A stretch of DNA of 64,000 nt from Volvox africanus. Lineage: Eukaryota > Chlorophyta > Chlorophyceae > Chlamydomonadales > Volvocaceae. Below the pieces are notes generated by a model, which made no database searches, was not told the origin of the DNA, and saw only the letters and a list, made by a program, of their open reading frames with translations. Below, piece by piece: positions 1 to 12,533 of the stretch (within the stretch, counting starts at the first letter, position 1; each line of letters opens with the position of its first letter). The position numbers and the translations under genes were made by a program. Where the stretch lies: assembly GCA_030268105.1 (NCBI GenBank), contig BSDZ01000025.1, positions 372,001-436,000 of the forward strand, given 5' to 3'.

Positions 1-23
1 AATCCTACAGGCAGGGCAGGGCC

Positions 24-960
24 TGTTGTATCTCTCCTTCTTCGCTCATGCACTTATCTGCGCGTCTGGGCCGAAGTGATACTAGTGCCGAAGTGCTTGT
101 GGGACAGCAAAGCACCCAAGTGCGATATTATAGGCAGCGGAAGGCTTAGTAGCGATAAAAGATCCAGCTTACAATCATTGACAGGCAGCGATGTTTTCCA
201 TAAAATTCTTGCAACAATTGTTATTTCACGAGCTAATTTGCTTTATTTGCTTCACCTTATGCTGATCGCTTTTTTGTTATATTAGCGACATGTCCGGCTG
301 TCAGAAGCGATGACAGGCTATCATCTCACAGCCGATTGCAAAGCTCAGGCTTGGCTCGGGCCGAAATTATATTGATAAAGTCCGAAAGGAGAGTTCTCAA
401 GGCAATCCTGCTCAGGGTTTGATTAAAGCTTGCTCTGTTCGGCCATCCTCCTGCATATTCTACTCGCAACACCAATACACGGTACATCTCACACCAGATC
501 GTCGATCCTCAAGTGTGACAAACCCTAGGCGCGTATCACAGATATCCGCATATAACACAAACAAGCCTTCCCAGCATTCACGTGATGCAAACGGCCGAGT
601 ATCGATATTCGGCTGTTGGCTAACTACTGCGACCTCCACACTTCCCATACTCATGCACGATTCATGCCAGCAATGAAGTGATAATATAGCAAATACTATT
701 ACTTAACAATTCATGCCATTAAAATGCCTTCTGCCCTTGTTCCTCCAGCTGAGTCAAGCGTTCGCTTGGTGGGCACATTAGTGATACAGCTGGCATGCAA
801 GGCGGGGAGTCGTGATTGCATGGACTCTAGAGCGCATGAACAGCTAAATATATGCAAATATATTTAATGCTAGAAATGCCTTTATTAACTTGCCTTGTTA
901 AGTCGCCTTGTTAGGTCGCATTGACCAATGCATCGGCGATTATTGAACCGTAATACAACA
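24..960 (-). repeat. Solo LTR inside array unit 1 (937 bp)
   Basis: On the plus strand it runs from TGTTGTATC to ATACAACA. It is flanked on both sides by GGGCC (19-23 and 961-965), a 5-bp target duplication typical of Ty3/gypsy integration. It aligns end to end, with many substitutions, with the LTRs at 33,512, 36,194, 38,121 and 44,749, and shares their hairpins. Its orientation is minus. No internal region is present, so it is a solo LTR made by LTR-LTR recombination before the unit was amplified. The other array copies below are near-identical; only their distinguishing bases are noted. Confidence 0.88.
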
Positions 961-1152
961 GGGCCCCCGGAGGTGCTTCACGCTCAGAACCAATACAGTC
1001 CTGATGGGTTTCCCTTGAACCATGTGTTGTAGTGCCATGGCAGCAGGCAACCAAAATTCGCCTTTCCGTTGTGATGTAGGTAGGTAGGTGTTGAGCATCC
1101 TAGCACCAGGAAACACGTGCTTGCAACATCACAGCAAGGAAGGAGTGCAGCC

Positions 1153-1248
1153 ATGAGGCGGGAGCAGAGAGTGGCACTGGTGTTGGTGTTGGGAGCCCTG
1201 GTTGCGCTGGGGTGTGGACCAATAGAGACCGCAGTCCCTATCGTATAG
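1153..1248 (+). other. Conserved 31-codon hydrophobic mini-ORF in the unit leader
   Basis: ATG with the upstream context GTGCAGCC opens a frame starting MRREQ, followed by a run of V, L, A and G that looks like a signal peptide and ends ALGCGPIE. The stop TAG lies inside the D arm of the tRNA-like sequence. The frame is present in every unit at the same offset. The differences seen between units (AGA/ACA, GCA/GGA, GGA/GCA, AGG/AAG, CTG/CCG) all change the amino acid, which argues against selection on the peptide. It may be the start of an old secreted-protein gene caught in the monomer. No function is claimed. Confidence 0.25.
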
Positions 1249-1305
1249 TGGTTAGTACATCGCGTTGTGGCCGCGAAGACCCCGGCTCAATTCCGGGTAG
1301 GGACA
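1234..1305 (+). tRNA. tRNA-His(GTG)-like sequence, unit 1
   Basis: Acceptor GTCCCTA pairs with TAGGGAC (7/7). The D stem GTAT/GTAC has one wobble pair. Anticodon stem TCGCG/CGCGA is perfect around loop TTGTGGC, giving anticodon GTG (His). The variable loop is 4 nt. T stem CCCGG/CCGGG is perfect. The layout and 71-nt body match eukaryotic tRNA-His. The T loop is CTCAATT, so T54 of the box B consensus is C. No run of four T follows closely, so RNA polymerase III output is uncertain. The gene may be real, a pseudogene, or the promoter-like head of the repeat. Confidence 0.8.
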
Positions 1306-1677
1306 CACCTCATATGACGATTTGTTCATCCTCCTACATGCGTGCGCACTTCAACATACAATCCAATACAACAACAACCCACCTAGCTATAGGTAAATAT
1401 ACAACGAAGTGTACACATACACACATGCACAAACACATCTGTGTTAGGTTCCTTGACAAATACAATGGCACGGAGGGATCCACTGGAAGGGTAAACAAAA
1501 TTGACATAAATAAGATTTTCATGATATTTCGTTATATTCATAATCATATTTTGATTGATTACATTCACGTTCACACGCCCAGCGCTTTTGGAGAAGCATT
1601 CATATCACTACTGTGACCTCGCCAAACCTGTATGTGCTCGTAAATTGTCTTTGCTGTAGATGTAAATATACTTTGCT

Positions 1678-1925
1678 TCTTCTTTTACTCTATTTTCTAC
1701 GGCAGAGTGAACGGCGATTATCGCGCCTGCTGCAACTTGGAGCATCCCGCTCATTCTTCCGACTCTTGGCCACCAACGGGAACAACCGCCACTCTTAGGG
1801 AATATCTTCTTCTGCTCTCCTTTTAACGGCGGAATTAGAGGCAACTCTTGCGCAGGCGGGGATTCGGAACCTCGCGCTATTCCCTCTTCTGGCCGTCATT
1901 GCAGACAGTCGCAAGTCGTTCTTCG
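1678..1925 (+). mobile_element. 5' fragment of the LINE (248 bp)
   Basis: Near-identical to 21,580-21,827, the first 248 bp of the full LINE. It begins at the same monomer position, right after ATACTTTGCT. At 1,925/1,926 it joins array sequence from just after the tRNA (ATTTGTTCATCC) with a CG shared at the junction. The following 358 bp repeat the post-tRNA part of the unit. It looks like the left end of a former LINE copy whose remainder was removed by recombination into a neighbouring unit. Confidence 0.85.
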
Positions 1926-2260
1926 ATTTGTTCATCCTCCTACATTCGTGCGCACTTCAACATACAATCCAATACAACAACAACCCACCTAGCTATAGGT
2001 AAATATACAACGAAGTGTACACATACACACATGCACAAACACATCTGTGTTAGGTTCCTTGACAAATACAATGGCACGGAGGGATCCACTGGAAGGGTAA
2101 ACAAAATTGACATAAATAAGATTTTCATGATATTTCGTTATATTCATAATCATATTTTGATTGATTACATTTACGTTCACACGCCCAGCGCTTTTGGAGA
2201 AGCATTCATATCACTACTGTGACCTCGCCAAACCTGTATGTGCTCGTAAATTGTCTTTGC

Positions 2261-2304
2261 TGTAGATGTAAATATACTTTGCTGTAGATGTAAATATACT
2301 TTGC
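2261..2304 (+). repeat. 22-bp minisatellite, two copies
   Basis: Two direct copies of a 22-bp word that starts TGTAGATGTAAATATAC and ends TTTGC. Most units have one copy. The word ends at the LINE target site. Confidence 0.85.
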
Positions 2305-2493
2305 TGTAGGTAGGATACAGTGAAATGTATCTTATTTGTAAGGTTGTAAGCATCCTGCTTTTCAGGTGGGTGAATATATATGTTGGGTCGTTCTCCACAC
2401 ACATATGCCTACACATGTCTACACACACATTTGCCTACACACACATGGACATGGGCAATCCTACATGGGCAATCCTACAGGCAGGGCAGGGCC

Positions 2494-3430
2494 TGTTGTA
2501 TCTCTCCTTCTTCGCTCATGCACTTATCTGCGCGTCTGGGCCGAAGTGATACTAGTGCCGAAGTGCTTGTGGGACAGCAAAGCACCCAAGTGCGATATTA
2601 TAGGCAGCGGAAGGCTTAGTAGCGATAAAAGATCCAGCTTACAATCATTGACAGGCAGCGATGTTTTCCATAAAATTCTTGCAACAATTGTTATTTCACG
2701 AGCTAATTTGCTTTATTTGCTTCACCTTATGCTGATCGCTTTTTTGTTATATTAGCGACATGTCCGGCTGTCAGAAGCGATGACAGGCTATCATCTCACA
2801 GCCGATTGCAAAGCTCAGGCTTGGCTCGGGCCGAAATTATATTGATAAAGTCCGAAAGGAGAGTTCTCAAGGCAATCCTGCTCAGGGTTTGATTAAAGCT
2901 TGCTCTGTTCGGCCATCCTCCTGCATATTCTACTCGCAACACCAATACACGGTACATCTCACACCAGATCGTCGATCCTCAAGTGTGACAAACCCTAGGC
3001 GCGTATCACAGATATCCGCATATAACACAAACAAGCCTTCCCAGCATTCACGTGATGCAAACGGCTGAGTATCGATATTCGGCTGTTGGCTAACTACTGC
3101 GACCTCCACACTTCCCATACTCATGCACGATTCATGCCAGCAATGAAGTGATAATATAGCAAATACTATTACTTAACAATTCATGCCATTAAAATGCCTT
3201 CTGCCCTTGTTCCTCCAGCCGAGTCAAGCGTTCGCTTGGTGGGCACATTAGTGATACAGCTGGCATGCAAGGCGGGGAGTCGTGATTGCATGGACTCTAG
3301 AGCGCATGAACAGCTAAATATATGCAAATATATTTAATGCTAGAAATGCCTTTATTAACTTGCCTAGTTAAGTCGCCTTGTTAGGTCGCATTGACCAATG
3401 CATCGGCGATTATTGAACCGTAATACAACA
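2494..3430 (-). repeat. Solo LTR, array unit 2
   Basis: GGGCC on both sides. It differs from unit 1 by the T in the CGGCTGAG word near 3,063 and by TGCCTAGTT near 3,362. Confidence 0.85.
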
Positions 3431-3703
3431 GGGCCCCCGGAGGTGCTTCACGCTCAGAACCAATACAGTCCTGATGGGTTTCCCTTGAACCATGTGTTGT
3501 AGTGCCATGGCAGCAGGCAACCAAAATTCGCCTTTCCGTTGTGATGTAGGTAGGTAGGTGTTGAGCATCCTAGCACCAGGAAACACGTGCTTGCAACATC
3601 ACAGCAAGGAAGGAGTGCAGCCATGAGGCGGGAGCAGAGAGTGGCACTGGTGTTGGTGTTGGGAGCCCTGGTTGCGCTGGGGTGTGGACCAATAGAGACC
3701 GCA

Positions 3704-3775
3704 GTCCCTATCGTATAGTGGTTAGTACATCGCGTTGTGGCCGCGAAGACCCCGGCTCAATTCCGGGTAGGGACA
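3704..3775 (+). tRNA. tRNA-His(GTG)-like, unit 2
   Basis: Sequence identical to the unit 1 copy, with all four stems intact. Confidence 0.8.
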
Positions 3776-4335
3776 CACCTCATATGACGATTTGTTCATC
3801 CTCCTACATGCGTGCGCACTTCAACATACAATCCAATACAACAACAACCCACCTAGCTATAGGTAAATATACAACGAAGTGTACACATACACACATGCAC
3901 AAACACATCTGTGTTAGGTTCCTTGACAAATACAATGGCACGGAGGGATCCACTGGAAGGGTAAACAAAATTGACATAAATAAGATTTTCATGATATTTC
4001 GTTATATTCATAATCATATTTTGATTGATTACATTTACGTTCACACGCCCAGCGCTTTTGGAGAAGCATTCATATCACTACTGTGACCTCGCCAAACCTG
4101 TATGTGCTCGTAAATTGTCTTTGCTGTAGATGTAAATATACTTTGCTGTAGGTAAGATACAGTGAAATGTATCTTATTTGTAAGGTTGTAAGCATCCTGC
4201 TTTTCAGGTGGGTGAATATATATGTTGGGTCGTTCTCCACACACATATGCCTACACATGTCTACACACACATTTGCCTACACACACATGGACATGGGCAA
4301 TCCTACATGGGCAATCCTACAGGCAGGGCAGGGCC

Positions 4336-5272
4336 TGTTGTATCTCTCCTTCTTCGCTCATGCACTTATCTGCGCGTCTGGGCCGAAGTGATACTAGTGC
4401 CGAAGTGCTTGTGGGACAGCAAAGCACCCAAGTGCGATATTATAGGCAGCGGAAGGCTTAGTAGCGATAAAAGATCCAGCTTACAATCATTGACAGGCAG
4501 CGATGTTTTCCATAAAATTCTTGCAACAATTGTTATTTCACGAGCTAATTTGCTTTATTTGCTTCACCTTATGCTGATCGCTTTTTTGTTATATTAGCGA
4601 CATGTCCGGCTGTCAGAAGCGATGACAGGCTATCATCTCACAGCCGATTGCAAAGCTCAGGCTTGGCTCGGGCCGAAATTATATTGATAAAGTCCGAAAG
4701 GAGAGTTCTCAAGGCAATCCTGCTCAGGGTTTGATAAAAGCTTGCTCTGTTCGGCCATCCTCCTGCATATTCTACTCGCAACACCAATACACGGTACATC
4801 TCACACCAGATCGTCGATCCTCAAGTGTGACAAACCCTAGGCGCGTATCACAGATATCCGCATATAACACAAACAAGCCTTCCCAGCATTCACGTGATGC
4901 AAACGGCTGAGTATCGATATTCGGCTGTTGGCTAACTACTGCGACCTCCACACTTCCCATACTCATGCACGATTCATGCCAGCAATGAAGTGATAATATA
5001 GCAAATACTATTACTTAACAATTCATGCCATTAAAATGCCTTCTGCCCTTGTTCCTCCAGCCGAGTCAAGCGTTCGCTTGGTGGGCACATTAGTGATACA
5101 GCTGGCATGCAAGGCGGGGAGTCGTGATTGCATGGACTCTAGAGCGCATGAACAGCTAAATATATGCAAATATATTTAATGCTAGAAATGCCTTTATTAA
5201 CTTGCCTAGTTAAGTCGCCTTGTTAGGTCGCATTGACCAATGCATCGGCGATTATTGAACCGTAATACAACA
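4336..5272 (-). repeat. Solo LTR, array unit 3
   Basis: Shares the CGGCTGAG and TGCCTAGTT variants with unit 2, but carries GATAAAAGC near 4,733 instead of GATTAAAGC. Confidence 0.85.
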
Positions 5273-5545
5273 GGGCCCCCGGAGGTGCTTCACGCTCAGA
5301 ACCAATACAGTCCTGATGGGTTTCCCTTGAACCATGTGTTGTAGTGCCATGGCAGCAGGCAACCAAAATTCGCCTTTCCGTTGTGATGTAGGTAGGTAGG
5401 TGTTGAGCATCCTAGCACCAGGAAACACGTGCTTGCAACATCACAGCAAGGAAGGAGTGCAGCCATGAGGCGGGAGCAGAGAGTGGCACTGGTGTTGGTG
5501 TTGGGAGCCCTGGTTGCGCTGGGGTGTGGACCAATAGAGACCGCA

Positions 5546-5617
5546 GTCCCTATCGTATAGTGGTTAGTACATCGCGTTGTGGCCGCGAAGACCCCGGCTC
5601 AATTCCGGGTAGGGACA
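5546..5617 (+). tRNA. tRNA-His(GTG)-like, unit 3
   Basis: Identical to the unit 1 copy. Confidence 0.8.
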
Positions 5618-6177
5618 CACCTCATATGACGATTTGTTCATCCTCCTACATGCGTGCGCACTTCAACATACAATCCAATACAACAACAACCCACCTAGCT
5701 ATAGGTAAATATACAACGAAGTGTACACATACACACATGCACAAACACATCTGTGTTAGGTTCCTTGACAAATACAATGGCACGGAGGGATCCACTGGAA
5801 GGGTAAACAAAATTGACATAAATAAGATTTTCATGATATTTCGTTATATTCATAATCATATTTTGATTGATTACATTTACGTTCACACGCCCAGCGCTTT
5901 TGGAGAAGCATTCATATCACTACTGTGACCTCGCCAAACCTGTATGTGCTCGTAAATTGTCTTTGCTGTAGATGTAAATATACTTTGCTGTAGGTAAGAT
6001 ACAGTGAAATGTATCTTATTTGTAAGGTTGTAAGCATCCTGCTTTTCAGGTGGGTGAATATATATGTTGGGTCGTTCTCCACACACATATGCCTACACAT
6101 GTCTACACACACATTTGCCTACACACACATGGACATGGGCAATCCTACATGGGCAATCCTACAGGCAGGGCAGGGCC

Positions 6178-7114
6178 TGTTGTATCTCTCCTTCTTCGCT
6201 CATGCACTTATCTGCGCGTCTGGGCCGAAGTGATACTAGTGCCGAAGTGCTTGTGGGACAGCAAAGCACCCAAGTGCGATATTATAGGCAGCGGAAGGCT
6301 TAGTAGCGATAAAAGATCCAGCTTACAATCATTGACAGGCAGCGATGTTTTCCATAAAATTCTTGCAACAATTGTTATTTCACGAGCTAATTTGCTTTAT
6401 TTGCTTCACCTTATGCTGATCGCTTTTTTGTTATATTAGCGACATGTCCGGCTGTCAGAAGCGATGACAGGCTATCATCTCACAGCCGATTGCAAAGCTC
6501 AGGCTTGGCTCGGGCCGAAATTATATTGATAAAGTCCGAAAGGAGAGTTCTCAAGGCAATCCTGCTCAGGGTTTGATAAAAGCTTGCTCTGTTCGGCCAT
6601 CCTCCTGCATATTCTACTCGCAACACCAATACACGGTACATCTCACACCAGATCGTCGATCCTCAAGTGTGACAAACCCTAGGCGCGTATCACAGATATC
6701 CGCATATAACACAAACAAGCCTTCCCAGCATTCACGTGATGCAAACGGCCGAGTATCGATATTCGGCTGTTGGCTAACTACTGCGACCTCCACACTTCCC
6801 ATACTCATGCACGATTCATGCCAGCAATGAAGTGATAATATAGCAAATACTATTACTTAACAATTCATGCCATTAAAATGCCTTCTGCCCTTGTTCCTCC
6901 AGCTGAGTCAAGCGTTCGCTTGGTGGGCACATTAGTGATACAGCTGGCATGCAAGGCGGGGAGTCGTGATTGCATGGACTCTAGAGCGCATGAACAGCTA
7001 AATATATGCAAATATATTTAATGCTAGAAATGCCTTTATTAACTTGCCTTGTTAAGTCGCCTTGTTAGGTCGCATTGACCAATGCATCGGCGATTATTGA
7101 ACCGTAATACAACA
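6178..7114 (-). repeat. Solo LTR, array unit 4
   Basis: Carries GATAAAAGC, CGGCCGAG and TGCCTTGTT. GGGCC flanks are intact. Confidence 0.85.
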
Positions 7115-7387
7115 GGGCCCCCGGAGGTGCTTCACGCTCAGAACCAATACAGTCCTGATGGGTTTCCCTTGAACCATGTGTTGTAGTGCCATGGCAGCAG
7201 GCAACCAAAATTCGCCTTTCCGTTGTGATGTAGGTAGGTAGGTGTTGAGCATCCTAGCACCAGGAAACACGTGCTTGCAACATCACAGCAAGGAAGGAGT
7301 GCAGCCATGAGGCGGGAGCAGACAGTGGGACTGGTGTTGGTGTTGGGAGCCCTGGTTGCGCTGGGGTGTGGACCAATAGAGACCGCA

Positions 7388-7459
7388 GTCCCTATCGTAT
7401 AGTGGTTAGTACATCGCGTTGTGGCCGCGAAGACCCCGGCTCAATTCCGGGTAGGGACA
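7388..7459 (+). tRNA. tRNA-His(GTG)-like, unit 4
   Basis: Identical to the unit 1 copy; its 5' leader carries the ACAGTGGGACTG variant. Confidence 0.8.
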
Positions 7460-8019
7460 CACCTCATATGACGATTTGTTCATCCTCCTACATGCGTGCG
7501 CACTTCAACATACAATCCAATACAACAACAACCCACCTAGCTATAGGTAAATATACAACGAAGTGTACACATACACACATGCACAAACACATCTGTGTTA
7601 GGTTCCTTGACAAATACAATGGCACGGAGGGATCCACTGGAAGGGTAAACAAAATTGACATAAATAAGATTTTCATGATATTTCGTTATATTCATAATCA
7701 TATTTTGATTGATTACATTTACGTTCACACGCCCAGCGCTTTTGGAGAAGCATTCATATCACTACTGTGACCTCGCCAAACCTGTATGTGCTCGTAAATT
7801 GTCTTTGCTGTAGATGTAAATATACTTTGCTGTAGGTAAGATACAGTGAAATGTATCTTATTTGTAAGGTTGTAAGCATCCTGCTTTTCAGGTGGGTGAA
7901 TATATATGTTGGGTCGTTCTCCACACACATATGCCTACACATGTCTACACACACATTTGCCTACACACACATGGACATGGGCAATCCTACATGGGCAATC
8001 CTACAGGCAGGGCAGGGCC

Positions 8020-8956
8020 TGTTGTATCTCTCCTTCTTCGCTCATGCACTTATCTGCGCGTCTGGGCCGAAGTGATACTAGTGCCGAAGTGCTTGTGGGA
8101 CAGCAAAGCACCCAAGTGCGATATTATAGGCAGCGGAAGGCTTAGTAGCGATAAAAGATCCAGCTTACAATCATTGACAGGCAGCGATGTTTTCCATAAA
8201 ATTCTTGCAACAATTGTTATTTCACGAGCTAATTTGCTTTATTTGCTTCACCTTATGCTGATCGCTTTTTTGTTATATTAGCGACATGTCCGGCTGTCAG
8301 AAGCGATGACAGGCTATCATCTCACAGCCGATTGCAAAGCTCAGGCTTGGCTCGGGCCGAAATTATATTGATAAAGTCCGAAAGGAGAGTTCTCAAGGCA
8401 ATCCTGCTCAGGGTTTGATAAAAGCTTGCTCTGTTCGGCCATCCTCCTGCATATTCTACTCGCAACACCAATACACGGTACATCTCACACCAGATCGTCG
8501 ATCCTCAAGTGTGACAAACCCTAGGCGCGTATCACAGATATCCGCATATAACACAAACAAGCCTTCCCAGCATTCACGTGATGCAAACGGCCGAGTATCG
8601 ATATTCGGCTGTTGGCTAACTACTGCGACCTCCACACTTCCCATACTCATGCACGATTCATGCCAGCAATGAAGTGATAATATAGCAAATACTATTACTT
8701 AACAATTCATGCCATTAAAATGCCTTCTGCCCTTGTTCCTCCAGCTGAGTCAAGCGTTCGCTTGGTGGGCACATTAGTGATACAGCTGGCATGCAAGGCG
8801 GGGAGTCGTGATTGCATGGACTCTAGAGCGCATGAACAGCTAAATATATGCAAATATATTTAATGCTAGAAATGCCTTTATTAACTTGCCTTGTTAAGTC
8901 GCCTTGTTAGGTCGCATTGACCAATGCATCGGCGATTATTGAACCGTAATACAACA
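8020..8956 (-). repeat. Solo LTR, array unit 5
   Basis: Same variant set as unit 4, consistent with recent local duplication or conversion between neighbours. Confidence 0.85.
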
Positions 8957-9229
8957 GGGCCCCCGGAGGTGCTTCACGCTCAGAACCAATACAGTCCTGA
9001 TGGGTTTCCCTTGAACCATGTGTTGTAGTGCCATGGCAGCAGGCAACCAAAATTCGCCTTTCCGTTGTGATGTAGGTAGGTAGGTGTTGAGCATCCTAGC
9101 ACCAGGAAACACGTGCTTGCAACATCACAGCAAGGAAGGAGTGCAGCCATGAGGCGGGAGCAGAGAGTGGCACTGGTGTTGGTGTTGGGAGCCCTGGTTG
9201 CGCTGGGGTGTGGACCAATAGAGACCGCA

Positions 9230-9301
9230 GTCCCTATCGTATAGTGGTTAGTACATCGCGTTGTGGCCGCGAAGACCCCGGCTCAATTCCGGGTAGGGAC
9301 A
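9230..9301 (+). tRNA. tRNA-His(GTG)-like, unit 5
   Basis: Identical to the unit 1 copy. A solo LTR sits about 480 bp downstream. Confidence 0.8.
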
Positions 9302-9780
9302 CACCTCATATGACGATTTGTTCATCCTCCTACATGCGTGCGCACTTCAACATACAATCCAATACAACAACAACCCACCTAGCTATAGGTAAATATACAA
9401 CGAAGTGTACACATACACACATGCACAAACACATCTGTGTTAGGTTCCTTGACAAATACAATGGCACGGAGGGATCCACTGGAAGGGTAAACAAAATTGA
9501 CATAAATAAGATTTTCATGATATTTCGTTATATTCATAATCATATTTTGATTGATTACATTTACGTTCACACGCCCAGCGCTTTTGGAGAAGCATTCATA
9601 TCACTACTGTGACCTCGCCAAACCTGTATGTGCTCGTAAATTGTCTTTGCTGTAGATGTAAATATACTTTGCTGTAGGTAAGATACAGTGAAATGTATCT
9701 TATTTGTAAGGTTGTAAGCATCCTGCTTTTCAGGTGGGTGAATATATATGTTGGGTCGTTCTCCACACACATATGCCTAC

Positions 9781-10605
9781 TGTTGTGCCACGGTTCATTT
9801 CCCATCGACGCGTAGGTCGACGCGATCCTATGAGTCGAAGTGCTTTTGTGATGAACGCATTACATATGAATGAATCTGCATGATATAAATGTATTCGCAT
9901 ACATTTATATATGCATCTGGCATGTTGTCATTGATCCATCGCGACATCGCATCATGGCAAATCCGCCTAGCATGCATGAATAACCGAATCATTGAAGTGC
10001 GCATTATGCTCGTGCTAGGAAACTATAAGTAATATTATCTGATATAATATTACTTCATTAAAGCACACGTTGAGAGCGCCGCACTCGTCGCGATACATGC
10101 CCTGCAACCGGATATCGTTATCCGGACCCTTGCATCATGCGAATGCCGGAAAGGCTTATACGTTGTTATGCGTAGACATCGCCTATACGCAGTAGGGTTG
10201 TCACATCTAGGATCGGCCTCCTGATGTGAATCGTACGGCATTGCGATGCTGCGAGTATAACAGATGCGAGGACGGCTAAGCTAGACAAGACATTCGATAC
10301 CGGAGAACACTTGCGTGTTCTACATTGCTATTACTATACGATATTCTACTTAGCCCGAGCTAAGCCTGAACTTCGCTAATCACCGCCGCGTGATGATTGC
10401 TTGCTTCCGGCGCTGACGGCGATTTCGTCCATTGCATCGTTCCGACCCGTAAGATTGTAAGTTATATCTCTCTTCGTCTTAAAGTCTTCCGCTGTCTCTG
10501 TTTGCTCTCGCTTGCCTTGCTGTACTTGCAAGTGCTCGCGCATCGGTGTCTAAAGTCTTCAGACGTGCAGACACTTATGAGCAAACGCGAACGAGAGGTA
10601 CAACA
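9781..10605 (+). mobile_element. Solo LTR of Ty3/gypsy family B (825 bp)
   Basis: Runs from TGTTGTGCC to GGTACAACA and is flanked by CCTAC on both sides (9,776-9,780 and 10,606-10,610). The interrupted array sequence is restored when the LTR and one CCTAC are removed. It carries hairpins at 9,883-9,910 (12-bp stem), 10,027-10,055 (12-bp stem), 10,108-10,125, 10,201-10,229, 10,304-10,321 and 10,349-10,364. It is the same family as the LTRs of element B but in the opposite orientation. No coding sequence. Confidence 0.92.
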
Positions 10606-10691
10606 CCTACACATGTCTACACACACATTTGCCTACACACACATGGACATGGGCAATCCTACATGGGCAATCCTACAGGCAGGGCAGGGCC

Positions 10692-11628
10692 TGTTGTATC
10701 TCTCCTTCTTCGCTCATGCACTTATCTGCGCGTCTGGGCCGAAGTGATACTAGTGCCGAAGTGCTTGTGGGACAGCAAAGCACCCAAGTGCGATATTATA
10801 GGCAGCGGAAGGCTTAGTAGCGATAAAAGATCCAGCTTACAATCATTGACAGGCAGCGATGTTTTCCATAAAATTCTTGCAACAATTGTTATTTCACGAG
10901 CTAATTTGCTTTATTTGCTTCACCTTATGCTGATCGCTTTTTTGTTATATTAGCGACATGTCCGGCTGTCAGAAGCGATGACAGGCTATCATCTCACAGC
11001 CGATTGCAAAGCTCAGGCTTGGCTCGGGCCGAAATTATATTGATAAAGTCCGAAAGGAGAGTTCTCAAGGCAATCCTGCTCAGGGTTTGATAAAAGCTTG
11101 CTCTGTTCGGCCGTCCTCCTGCATATTCTACTCGCAACACCAATACACGGTACATCTCACACCAGATCGTCGATCCTCAAGTGTGACAAACCCTAGGCGC
11201 GTATCACAGATATCCGCATATAACACAAACAAGCCTTCCCAGCATTCACGTGATGCAAACGGCCGAGTATCGATATTCGGCTGTTGGCTAACTACTGCGA
11301 CCTCCACACTTCCCATACTCATGCACGATTCATGCCAGCAATGAAGTGATAATATAGCAAATACTATTACTTAACAATTCATGCCATTAAAATGCCTTCT
11401 GCCCTTGTTCCTCCAGCTGAGTCAAGCGTTCGCTTGGTGGGCACATTAGTGATACAGCTGGCATGCAAGGCGGGGAGTCGTGATTGCATGGACTCTAGAG
11501 CGCATGAACAGCTAAATATATGCAAATATATTTAATGCTAGAAATGCCTTTATTAACTTGCCTTGTTAAGTCGCCTTGTTAGGTCGCATTGACCAATGCA
11601 TCGGCGATTATTGAACCGTAATACAACA
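10692..11628 (-). repeat. Solo LTR, array unit 6
   Basis: First copy from the left with GGCCGTCC (near 11,109) in place of GGCCATCC. Confidence 0.85.
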
Positions 11629-11901
11629 GGGCCCCCGGAGGTGCTTCACGCTCAGAACCAATACAGTCCTGATGGGTTTCCCTTGAACCATGTGTTGTAG
11701 TGCCATGGCAGCAGGCAACCAAAATTCGCCTTTCCGTTGTGATGTAGGTAGGTAGGTGTTGAGCATCCTAGCACCAGGAAACACGTGCTTGCAACATCAC
11801 AGCAAGGAAGGAGTGCAGCCATGAGGCGGGAGCAGACAGTGGGACTGGTGTTGGTGTTGGGAGCCCTGGTTGCGCTGGGGTGTGGACCAATAGAGACCGC
11901 A

Positions 11902-11973
11902 GTCCCTATCGTATAGTGGTTAGTACATCGCGTTGTGGCCGCGAAGACCCCGGCTCAATTCCGGGTAGGGACA
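11902..11973 (+). tRNA. tRNA-His(GTG)-like, unit 6
   Basis: Identical to the unit 1 copy. Confidence 0.8.
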
Positions 11974-12533
11974 CACCTCATATGACGATTTGTTCATCCT
12001 CCTACATGCGTGCGCACTTCAACATACAATCCAATACAACAACAACCCACCTAGCTATAGGTAAATATACAACGAAGTGTACACATACACACATGCACAA
12101 ACACATCTGTGTTAGGTTCCTTGACAAATACAATGGCACGGAGGGATCCACTGGAAGGGTAAACAAAATTGACATAAATAAGATTTTCATGATATTTCGT
12201 TATATTCATAATCATATTTTGATTGATTACATTTACGTTCACACGCCCAGCGCTTTTGGAGAAGCATTCATATCACTACTGTGACCTCGCCAAACCTGTA
12301 TGTGCTCGTAAATTGTCTTTGCTGTAGATGTAAATATACTTTGCTGTAGGTAAGATACAGTGAAATGTATCTTATTTGTAAGGTTGTAAGCATCCTGCTT
12401 TTCAGGTGGGTGAATATATATGTTGGGTCGTTCTCCACACACATATGCCTACACATGTCTACACACACATTTGCCTACACACACATGGACATGGGCAATC
12501 CTACATGGGCAATCCTACAGGCAGGGCAGGGCC

